Shown here: positions 34,136-43,323 of the stretch, in pieces
Numbering within the stretch: the first letter of the stretch is position 1
Layout of the letters: each line of letters starts with the position of its first letter
Assembly (NCBI GenBank): GCA_019188255.1
Contig: JAETXT010000003.1
Span: forward strand, 2,542,001 to 2,606,000
DNA length: 64,000 nt
DNA from: Verticillium longisporum
Lineage: Eukaryota > Ascomycota > Sordariomycetes > Glomerellales > Plectosphaerellaceae
Direction: 5' to 3'
Notes under the pieces: generated by a model
Seen by the model: the letters and a program-made list of their open reading frames with translations, nothing else
Database searches by the model: none
Told to the model about the DNA's origin: nothing
Program-made: the position numbers and the translations under genes

Positions 34136-34863
34136 GATGAACCCGGGTGAAATTGAAGGCTGAGAGATGCTTTGAGGGCAGATCTGACCTGATGGAGACA
34201 ATTTCTTTTTATCATCTCGCTGAACTCATGACGTCTTATAGCAATTGGAGCACGAACGCCATGGAATTGTAATGACAGTCAGACATTGTTTGATTTCCCC
34301 CTATCCATCCTCAGTATCCAGGGAAAAGAAACGAGCTGGGCGTTGTGCAACCAACCTAGGTATGCGTCTTGCCCAGTCAGAGACAGTTCCATGCGGGTGG
34401 TTTCCGAGGCCCATGAAAGGCAGTAAGGGGCCCCGCACCTGCCAAGCCTCTAGCCCCCGCGTTGCTCGAGATCGACATCCGATGCTCCAGTCCGCGGCCC
34501 GCATCCTGTCGTAGAACCCGAGGCCGTTGAGTGCATGGCCAGTTGGCTATTCGTGTGAGGTCTAGCGTCGTTTACGGCTGAGCGACCATGGCCTGTTGGG
34601 TTTAGCCATGATGGTTTATCGACAGACCTAGGGACAAAGCGGTGCCGAGCCTCCGCACCTTCGGCTGTGGGCTGGCTGCAGCTTCCTGCTGATGACGGCA
34701 CCTCTCTTATCCCGGGTGGAGCAGGAACGCTCAGGTATTCTCGGAAGGTACGGGATCGGCAGGTGCGACACCGACGACCAGTTGCCAGACCTCAACTTTG
34801 AAGGCAGCTGCAACTGCCAACTGCCTCTCATCCCCCTGCTGGCAATCCAAACAGAACAAAGAC
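34136..34863. promoter_or_regulatory. Divergent promoter of the esterase and the Zn2Cys6 regulator
   Basis: 728 bp between the two start codons. Short frames only. Palindromic or paired CGG triplets typical of Zn2Cys6 sites were not found with a clear spacing. Confidence 0.4.
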
Positions 34864-37249
34864 ATGCCGGGTCCTGAGAGAATTCATCAGCAGTCGGCAA
34901 TCTGCTCTGGTCATCCAAACCGCTCAGAGGATCCGCCGTCTAACGACGTGCGATCCGTGTTTCGTGCTCAGAAGGAAAAGAGGTGAGAGACCTTCCAGGG
35001 CAGCCAGTCATCGGCCGGCACATCTTTCTCACACAAGTCCCTACGCAGCTGGCGAGCGTCTCGTGCATGTCAGGTATGTCCAACTTGAGGGTATCGCGCT
35101 GCTCTCAGCTACTGTCTCCCTCGCGTGCCAATTATGCATGAAATCCATCAGAAGCTGACAGCTTGACAATCAGACTTGTCGATATAGGAAGGTAGAGCTC
35201 CCCACACAACTGAAGCCCCCTTCACGCACCCCTCCTCCTCACCGCTCCACACTCTATGTCCTCTACTCACCTACCTTGGATGTCCGGCGTAGCAACAGTG
35301 TGGCTCTGGGCTGACTTCCCAGGTTCGATGCGATGCCGTTAGTCGAGGTGTGCCCTGCACCAACTGTGTGGCTTTCAAAATAGATTGCCAAATGCAGGGC
35401 TCAAAACAACCTGCACCACAACGTAACACTCAACGAGCCCTTCAGAGACAGGGCTCAACACCGTCTTCTCGTGACTGTCACACTCCTGGCTTGGGGCTCG
35501 GAGACGCAACCTCACAAAAACATGGGAACCCTGTCGCCATGGCGGTAGATAGTTACGTCAATCTCATCTTGCGGCCGAAATCGGATTGTGCTACCATCAC
35601 CGACGCCGGACGAGTGGCCTTCCTTGGGGAGTCCTCCGGCGTATCTCTGCTTACCCGTCAGAGCTTGCAGGGTGCGGTGCATTACCCGATACCTTGGCCT
35701 GCAGCAGGGCCAAGCAAAGATCCTCACGACATTGAGAACCGTGTCTTGCAGCAGAGGGGTGCCTTCCTGGTACCACCGCGGCAGATCTGCGATGAACTCA
35801 TCGACTCTTATTTTGCGTGGATACACCCTGTCGTGCCCATCATCAACCAGACACACTTCAGGCGACAGTACCGGGACCAGCTGAGCCCCCCATCCATGCT
35901 CTTACTCCAGTCCATATTCCTTGCGAGCACGCACGCCTGTGACAACATGACGCTGCGGGATGCCGACGGTTCGACAAAACCATGGCCTTGACTTTTACAA
36001 GCGAGCCAAGGCGTTGTACGACGCAAATCACGAGACCGACCGCGTCGCCATCATCCAGTCCATGATCTTGATAGGGTGGTACTGGGGCGGCCGGGAGGAC
36101 GTCCTTGAGGAGACATTTGACTGGACGCGTGCCGCCATTATTGTAGCCCAGGGGACGGGGATGCACCGTTCCGTCGCGCGGTCTCTCCTCAGTACCACCG
36201 ACAAGAGGCTCTGGAAGCGCCTTTGGTGGACCCTCGTCACGCGTGACCGGCTCCTGGCCCTTACGCTAGGCCGGCCGATGCTCATCAACCTCGCCGACTC
36301 GGACGTTGAGATGATTCGTGACGAGGACTTCAACGAGGATGAGCCGGGTCGTGCCAGCAAAGTGCCGCTGAATCCAGCGCACGTGCAGTTCTTTCTTCGA
36401 TACGTAGCACTCTGCGAGATCCTGGGCGAGATCCTGTCGCGGCAATGCTCGATGTGGGCGCAGACTCGCTTCAAGGAACTGGACATTGATGACGTCCTGC
36501 TCCACGAGTCAGCTCTAGCGCGCTGGCACCGAGAATGTCCGGCCATCGTCAGCCTTGATAGCCCAGAGCGGGATCACTTTTGGGCAGCTGTCCTGCAATC
36601 AAAGTATTACACGACGCTGTGCCTGCTGCACAGGAGTCGGCTGACGGCCGTCCGCGAGCCGTTCCCGGCGGCGCTTGTGCCGTCGCGCAGGGCGGCTGTC
36701 GAGGCGGCAGCCATGATCACGGGCATCATTCAGGGGTTTTCAACACACGGCCAGCTCCGACGATGCCCGTCGTTCATCATCTATAGCTTGCTCACAGCGT
36801 TTGTCATCCACCGGTACCAGAACCTGTTTATCTCGTCGACCTCGCCGCAGGCCGTGCACAGCAAGACCCGAGACTACTGGTCTGCGCTGCTTGAGATATC
36901 GAGAACATGGCCGTTGGGTGGGTTGGTGAACTCCATGTTGAGAAGTGTCGCTGAGAGTTGGGAGTCCGGCAAGCGCGTGCCGCATTCCAACACGCCCTCG
37001 CTCTCGTTCGTGGGGGACATGATGGGCGTGGAGAGACGCGATGAAAGTCATGTTCAGGATGGCCCAGCGGCGACGGCCATTGATACAGTGGAGGCAAACG
37101 GGCAGTATCCTGACATGCCTCCACTGCTACTCGGCCGAGAAGTAAATGATTGGTACGTTCTCAACTGGATTGCATAGTTGCCAAGGATTGGGGTGCTGAC
37201 AGATGACAGGTTGCAATTTTTTGGCGTCGACCACTGCGACATGAGATGA
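34864..37249 (+). CDS. Zn2Cys6 transcription factor with fungal-specific regulatory domain (frameshifted in this sequence)
   Basis: DNA-binding regulator; target genes unknown. The zinc cluster is spread over four exons: 34864-34982, 35049-35073 (25 bp), 35174-35191 (18 bp) and 35323 onward. Spliced, they give RAQKEKSWRASRACQTC then RYRKVRCDAVSRGVPCTNC and VAFKIDC, the full CX2C-X6-C-X8-CX2C-X6-C cluster. The regulatory (fungal_trans) domain follows: DELIDSYFAWIHPVVPIINQ, FYKRAKALYD, IQSMILIGWYWGGRED, GTGMHRSV and RLWKRLWWTLVTRDRLLALT. A last intron (37153-37209) replaces an in-line stop and gives the end FFGVDHCDMR. Near 35973-35986 the frame shifts between RDADGST and LDFYKRAK; the net change is two missing bases or one extra. 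Corrected length is about 677 residues. It is divergent from the carboxylesterase gene. Confidence 0.84.
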
Positions 37250-37878
37250 TGGCGGCACGGGACATCTCACTGGGAACTTGGGATAAAGGCATCGGTATCG
37301 ACATGTAATAGATAGGAGGCTGAATGGAAAGAAGAAAAATGTCTTGGTCGACTCGGACAATACGTCTGCCAGCACCGGGAGGCGAAACAAAAGGACGAGT
37401 AGCTCTCACTACCGCCTCGTTCACTGATCTGGATATGTGAGGGTATTCCACCCAGATAAGGATATTCGAGGATATGTCCTCGTGGATCCAGGTTGAAATA
37501 TAGACAAGGGCAGGAAAGCCATCTTGGTTCACGTGATGCAGACAAGACAGACTGGGCAAGTGAGGCATGTGTGCAGCAGAGCCCTTAGTCAGCAAACACA
37601 TGGCAATGTCTGGTCGCCCATCGCGACCCGGCCCGCTATTTTGTGCCGGCTCCTCGTCCCTGACTTTATTGCCTGAAAGAACCACGAGCAGAGGACGCCT
37701 CAGTGAAGCTAAAGCTACCGCCTGCAAAGAAATCGCAGACGCAGCATCCAACACCATACGCACCAACCACCAACCAGAAACAAACCAACATTGACGAATC
37801 CTCATCAACGGACCCCTTGCAGAAGTCGATTTCAGAGCAACCAAATCCGAGTGTCGACTTCTACCGCGCTCGCCCTCA
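37250..37878. other. Intergenic upstream of the nucleoporin gene
   Basis: 629 bp. A 246-codon minus-strand frame (37161-37901) overlaps it but shows no domain, and its composition is unlike the neighbouring genes. I treat it as non-coding. Confidence 0.5.
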
Positions 37879-39329
37879 ATGGCGCCCCTCATCCTGCACA
37901 ATGTTCCCGACGACGAACTCTATGTTGGCGATGATGGCGTGAAGAGGCCATATGCCATGGTCTTCCCACAGTATGTTTTCACTGCCCACCAGGTCGTCTT
38001 CTATAATGCAACATGTGACTGACATCTCCCTCCCTCCCCCCTCCACAGACAAGATGGCCTTCCTGGCGTCCGATCCAGACGAGGCGTCGCAGAAACTGGC
38101 TCCTTTGGCCGCTCCACACGACGCTCTCGCTCTCGAACAGGCACGCCCGCGCGCCGCGAGAACCCAACCCTCGCTGCCGCCGACAAGCTCTTCGGCAGCT
38201 GGGTTTCCAACAATGCTGCGACAAATACCAGCGCCAACACATCCGCACCCGCCGGCAACCTGCTGGGCAACGCGCCCCAACGCAAAACGAGCAGCCAGCA
38301 CCTCCAACAGGACGACGCCGCGGCGGCCTCGGGCGCATCCTCGACCCAGCGCCTGCTCAAGTCAGAGCCCACAGAAGTCATTCTCCGCGGCTACCGCTCC
38401 TCCGCCCAGCAGTACGCCGCCATCAACCACTACGAGCACCTCGCCGGTCTCATCTGCGAGGACTACCCCCGCGAGCCGCCCCCGAGCAGCGCCGCTACAA
38501 GGGCGACCTCCGCGACCCGGCCTTCACGCGCCGCCGCGCGCTGACGCCCGAGGAGCGCGCCAAGGTCAACAGGGCCGATGGCGGCGAGCACTGGGTCAAG
38601 GTCACCTTTGAGAGCCTCGAGGCTGCCGACGCCGCCCTCTTCTCGAGCCCCCAGACCATCCAGGGCTGCCAGGTCTTTGCCGAGCTCTACCGCGGCTTCC
38701 CGCCTCACAAGGACGAGGCCATCCTCGACGCCGACAGCCTCGTCGCCTCGATCGACGAGCACCACCGCTCCCAGTCCGTTCCCGTTCCCGGCTTCGGCGC
38801 CGTCGGCGCCGCCTTCGGCACGAGCGCCCGCCGCCGCGCCGGCTCGCGCCCCGGCGCACCCCAGCGCACCCACAGCGACCTCTCGCCGCCGGGCTCCCAC
38901 GCCTCCTCCCAGACCCTCGACACGGCCACCCTCTCCCAGCGCTCCGCCACGGCCTCCTCGGGCACCTTACCCCTGACGACGACACCGGCCGCCTTCTCCT
39001 CGGGCTCCGCTGCCGCCGCCACAATCGACCCCAAGGACGACCTCTTCTGCACCCACATCCCGACGGCCCGCAAGGTGACCCTGAAGCCCGTCGAGCAGGC
39101 CATCCTGCCCTCGCAGAGCTTCACCGCCAAGCTCCTCGCCGCCGTGCCCTTTCTCATGTGGTTCGTCGTCGGCTTCGGCGCCATGATCGGCAACGAGGTC
39201 CCGCGCAGGGACGACGGCGACTTTGACTATGACCGCGCGAGCCTCTACTGGAAGTTCATCTGGTGGCTCGACGCCACGTTTGGCCTCTTTGGCGGCGAGA
39301 TTGTCAGCGCCGTAGACAAGGATGACTGA
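37879..39329 (+). CDS. nup53: Nucleoporin, Nup53/Nup35 type (frameshifted in this sequence)
   Basis: Inner-ring component of the nuclear pore complex. Exon 1 (37879-37970) gives [20 protein letters not shown] and exon 2 starts at 38049 with [21 protein letters not shown] Ser/Arg-rich, Ala-rich linker precedes the RRM-like MPPN domain: [51 protein letters not shown]. The C-terminus has a hydrophobic helix ([20 protein letters not shown]), which could be the membrane-binding segment. The frame shifts inside the domain at a run of five C (38479-38483), between EDYPREPP and [12 protein letters not shown] sixth C gives 458 codons (457 residues). No other break was found. The Nup assignment rests on the N-terminal motif and the RRM-like block. 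Confidence 0.78.
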
Positions 39330-39768
39330 TCGTGGGTGACTCGGATCGTGGAAGGGAGGGAGGACAAGACGAGCTTGGAAGACGGGGCGGCATTTCGTCC
39401 TCTTCTTTTTGGACTTGGCGACACTTTCACAAACACACACGACATACGGCGGCGTTAGCGCTGCCCCCTTTTTTTTGGGCACGCAGCAGGGCGTTTCAAC
39501 ATGTGGGGTTGTTTGCAAACACACAGCAGAGGAGGCACGCACGCACGCGATAGGAACCCCAGGGGAAGAGGCAAATCATGTATGAAAAGGCTGTACAAAA
39601 TACCCTCCTCGCCCTTGCGGGTGGTGGGGATCACGTCCGTGGATGGACGTCTCTAGATAAATGTCTTTTGGCCGGGGGGGGTATAAAAACTAATGAAAGC
39701 CACACTGCAAATATGCATCCACCGTCCTCTCTCTCTCTCTCTTTCACGTTCTCTCCCTCCCTGATGAC
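39330..39768. other. Intergenic, convergent 3' ends
   Basis: 439 bp between the nucleoporin and Ivy1 genes with T-rich, C-rich and (CT)n tracts; no gene was seen. Confidence 0.6.
39727..39742. repeat. (CT)8 microsatellite
   Basis: Pure CT dinucleotide run just downstream of the Ivy1 stop codon. Confidence 0.9.
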
Positions 39769-41310
39769 TTACTCGCTTCTCTCATCCGAGTTGACGCTCC
39801 ATCGCCTGGCGCGCCCTCGCTCACCGTCGTCATCCTTGGCTCCATCCTCTAGTGTCTCGTCCGCGGCTTGGACACCGCCACTCTCCGCCATGTCTTCACT
39901 CGCATGAGTCTCTCTCGTAGGTGCACCGTCTCTCCGCAGCTCCTCGTCGTCGGGCTCCTCAGCGTGTTCCTCGTGTTCCTCGTGTTCCTCGTCGTGCTCT
40001 TCTTCCACGGCAGCCTCGAGCCTCTGGACAACAAGATGGCCGAGACCCGCATCTGCCATGCCGACGACGCCCAATGTATCATCGTAAGTCACGTTGGTAG
40101 GGTCGCGACGGATAGGCTGGGGGCTAAACGGTCGGGCACCCCTCGGCCGGTTGAAGCCGGAATTCGAGAAAACACTGGCCGTTTCGGCCTCGTCGCCGCC
40201 GGGCGATACCGTTGCGGCCCCGATCAGGCTCTGATAGCGCTCTGGATCGTCCACAAGCAGGCTGTCGCTCCGGCCGTGGCCTCCACCACCCGCCGCCGTT
40301 GTTCGCGCTGCATCGCCCCCTGACGCGTCAGCAAGGATGCTCCGCGGCGGCAGGATGCTGAAGAGCTTAGCAGGGTCCGCCGATGACACGCCGCCGCCGC
40401 CCCCAATGCCACCATCATCCTGTGCTTCGCTCGCAAACAAGTCACGGCCGCGTTCGAGCAAATCTTCGAGACCGCCGCCGGTCCAGCCCTTTCGAGCGAG
40501 TGACTCGAATATATCGACCTCGGCGCGCACGAGCGAGCAGCTAGCATCGACAATTTTGCCGCTCGTGTCTTGGGATTCCCGCAGCAGCGTGCGAGCGTGA
40601 TCGCCGTGGAGAGAGGTCAGACCGTCGAGTTTCGTGGTGAGGTCGACAAGGTGGGCGCGGAAGCCGTTGACGTCGCGTCGACGCTGGCGATGGAGCTTGA
40701 GTCCCTCCTTCTCGAGGCGGCGGATTTCCTTGCTCTTGTCGCGGATGTTGGCGGCGTAGCTCTCGTCTTCGTCCTCGACGACCTGACGCCACTTGTCGAG
40801 CTCGTGGAGGAGAGGCACCTCGAAGCTGCGGTAGACAGTCTCGGAGAGGATATGGTGGTGGTTAGCGACGAGATGGTGAACGCCCGAGGCGGAGAGCAGC
40901 GTGTCGGCGGTGCAGGCCGAGGAGGCGGCGGCGTGGAACGAGTTGGAGAGGGAGGCGCCCTGGGGTGTCGGACAGAGAAGTTCGGCACGGGCTTCTTTGA
41001 GGCGGGCGCAAGACTCGAGCGCCGAGCCAAAGGCAGAGGCCGCAATCGACAAGGAAGCGAGGGCGAGGCGGTAGGATTTGGCCGTCGCTAGGAGGTCGGC
41101 ATACGCGGTTTGGGAGGCATCGAGGTCGGCCTTGGACAGCACAGCATGGGATGGCCTCGGAGGTGGCGGCAGCGGCAGGTTGTAGGCAGAAAGAGGATTC
41201 GCCGTCGACGCAAGAGAGAAGCTTGGTGATCCTGGCACTGGCGGCAGCTGAGACGGTGTCGGCGAGGCGGCGCGGTTGTCGGATGCCGGGGCGGACATGG
41301 AGGGCGGCAT
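39769..41310 (-). CDS. ivy1: Ivy1-type phospholipid-binding vacuolar protein
   Basis: Fungal protein of the Ivy1 family, which binds phospholipids at the vacuole and interacts with Ypt7 and Vps33 in yeast. One exon, 513 residues (a second ATG four codons in is equally likely). A Pro/Ser-rich start (SQLPPVPGSPSF) leads to a helical I-BAR-like region, residues about 60-280: LATAKSYRLALASLSIAASA, HHLVANHHHILSETVYRSFE, ESYAANIRDKSKEIRRLEKE, FRAHLVDLTTKL. Then come Gly/Asp-rich low-complexity linkers and an acidic tail of repeated Glu-Glu-His (EEHDEEHEEHEEHAEE). The histidine-glutamate repeat is unusual for the family and may bind metal or act as a pH-sensitive stretch; that is inference. Confidence 0.82.
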   Translation of the reverse strand: MPPSMSAPASDNRAASPTPSQLPPVPGSPSFSLASTANPLSAYNLPLPPPPRPSHAVLSKADLDASQTAYADLLATAKSYRLALASLSIAASAFGSALESCARLKEARAELLCPTPQGASLSNSFHAAASSACTADTLLSASGVHHLVANHHHILSETVYRSFEVPLLHELDKWRQVVEDEDESYAANIRDKSKEIRRLEKEGLKLHRQRRRDVNGFRAHLVDLTTKLDGLTSLHGDHARTLLRESQDTSGKIVDASCSLVRAEVDIFESLARKGWTGGGLEDLLERGRDLFASEAQDDGGIGGGGGVSSADPAKLFSILPPRSILADASGGDAARTTAAGGGGHGRSDSLLVDDPERYQSLIGAATVSPGGDEAETASVFSNSGFNRPRGARPFSPQPIRRDPTNVTYDDTLGVVGMADAGLGHLVVQRLEAAVEEEHDEEHEEHEEHAEEPDDEELRRDGAPTRETHASEDMAESGGVQAADETLEDGAKDDDGERGRARRWSVNSDERSE

Positions 41311-42005
41311 TTTGGGTGTAGGTCCCCGCGGGACTTTGTTTACTTTGACGAGACAACAAGCAAAGCGGTGGGGGTGTTGTCCACGTCAACAAAGCTAGGA
41401 TGAATAGACCGACCTGGAAGCAAACACCATGACTCAGGGGGAGTAGAAATCGATTTCACGGATGCGAGGTCTGTTGCTGGACTGGAGATGAGGGGGGAAT
41501 CAGCGTATTGCAAGAGAAGGAGACAGAGTTGCCAGGAGTAGGCGGCGCGGCCATGCAGGCATGTGCAATCCAAGGCCAAAGGCACGGTGACCCTGAAATG
41601 TCCTGCAGGCAGGTGCAGCTGATGTGGGTCACGACTTCCCTGTAATGCGTACTCACACGTGAAGGTGAGCGACCCCACCACAATCACGCTCACCTCCCTC
41701 ACCTCACTCACTCGCCTCGCTCACCTTGACCCCGGTGAGACGAGACGTACCTGTCGCCCCCACTCTGACGACGCTGCCCCACCAACCTCAAAACAACGAT
41801 CCAGACATTGATTGACTTTCAGGAGAAGAGCCATCAGATACCCACCCGTCATCAGATGCGTCTGCGTATCCGGCTCTCCCTTCACTGCATTGCACTCCTT
41901 CACTTACTCGTTGTTTTCACATCCCCAGCCACAGCCACAGAAGCGCATCCCAACCTCGCCTACGACACCCTCCTCGCCGTAGACGAACTCGCACAGCTTC
42001 CCACC
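41311..42005. promoter_or_regulatory. Divergent promoter of ivy1 and the thioesterase gene
   Basis: 695 bp. The last 200 bp are open in frame with the thioesterase and could encode a secretory leader from an upstream ATG (see that gene). CTCACC/GGTGAG motifs recur around 41655-41740. Confidence 0.45.
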
Positions 42006-42955
42006 ATGGCCTCGTCCCTCCGCCGCTCCGCCCCGCTGGTCTTCCCCGCGCCGGGCCGCCACACGGCGACCGTCATCTTCGCCCACGGCCTCGGCGACAC
42101 GGGCCACGGCTGGGCGAGTGCCGTCGAGAGCTGGCGCAGGCGGCAGCGCCTCGACGGCGTCAAGTTCATCCTGCCCAACGCGCCCATGATCCCCATCACA
42201 GTGGTGAGTGGCGCTTCTTCTTTCCACCCGCCTCCTTTTTTTCTTTTTTTCTTTTTACTTCCCATTTCGATTCGCTGACTTTGTTTGACAGAACGGTGGC
42301 ATGGCCATGCCCGGATGGTTTGATCTCGTGAGTCAAGTCTCCCGCGTCCCCTATCCCTGAACACTCAAGCAGCCACAGAAAATTCTTACCCTCATCACTG
42401 CCCCCCCTTCCTGTACCTTAGTGTACGCCCTGCTGAACACGCCAGCGAACCCGGGCTGACACCAGACCCCAGAGCGTCCTCGACGGCACCGTCGAGTCGC
42501 TGCGCCAGAACGAGGACGACGTCGGCGTCCGCGTCTCGACCGGCTACTTCCACGGCCTCATCCAGGCCGAGGTCGACGCCGGCATCCCCTCCGACCGCAT
42601 CGTCCTCGGCGGCTTCTCCCAGGGCGGTGCCATGGCGCTCTTCGCCGGCCTCACCGCCCCCGTCAAGCTCGGCGGCATCGTCGGCCTCAGCTGCTGGCTG
42701 CTGCTGAGCAACAAGTTCGGCGACGAGGTCAAGGAGGAGTCCAAGGCCGTCAACAAGGACACAAAGGTCTGGATGGGCCACGGCGGTTCCGACCCCCTCG
42801 TGAGGCCTGAACTCGGCCAGATGAGCGCCGAGATGCTCAAGAAGCTCGGCTTTGATGTCACCCTCAAGATCTACCCCGGCATGCCGCATTCTGCCTGCCC
42901 CGAGGAGCTGGACGACGTCGAGGCCTTTCTGCGAGCGAGGCTGCCGGCCCAGTGA
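42006..42955 (+). CDS. Acyl-protein thioesterase 1 (lysophospholipase-like)
   Basis: Alpha/beta hydrolase that removes palmitate from S-acylated proteins such as Ras and G-alpha subunits. Exons 42006-42203, 42292-42327 (36 bp) and 42473-42955 give 238 residues. Hallmarks: TVIFAHGLGDTGHGWASAV, VKFILPNAPMIPITV, the short middle exon NGGMAMPGWFDL, nucleophile in IVLGGFSQGGAMALFAG, Asp in GHGGSDPLV and His in YPGMPHSACPEEL. The start MASSLRRSAPLVFP is the usual cytosolic one. An in-frame upstream ATG at 41856 with no stop between would add MRLRIRLSLHCIALLHLLVV, a secretory-type leader. Family length favours the ATG at 42006. Confidence 0.93.
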
Positions 42956-43323
42956 CTCGGCAGTCTTTTGAGTTGATCACAATGTGCGAACAAAAGAAAA
43001 AGAAGGGTGCCCGGTGGTGTGCCCGCGTCAGCATAAATAAAGGTGCTAGCGTTCAAAGTCGACCAGTGTACACGTGTGGTCTCGACGCTCCAACGTCGTT
43101 CATCTGTTTTTCTGCAAAAGTCTAAAGTCTAGAGACTGTTCATCTGCGCACTGCCCACTTCGCGCCTTCCCACCCATTACACCCCAGACCGAAAACTAAT
43201 AACGATGCCATGTCAGAAGTATTGTCAACCAAGAGCTGATCGCCTCTTGGCAAGGAAGCCTCTGCTTCCCTCTTATATATGATCCAGTCTCGGGTGATCC
43301 AAGGAAAATATTGTTCAAGTCCG
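42956..43323. other. Intergenic, convergent 3' ends
   Basis: 368 bp between the thioesterase and serine-rich protein genes; no gene or repeat was seen. Confidence 0.6.

Noticed and set aside
37161..37901. 246-codon minus-strand frame between the regulator and the nucleoporin
   Set aside because: No domain, no signal, and it overlaps the last exon of the regulator.
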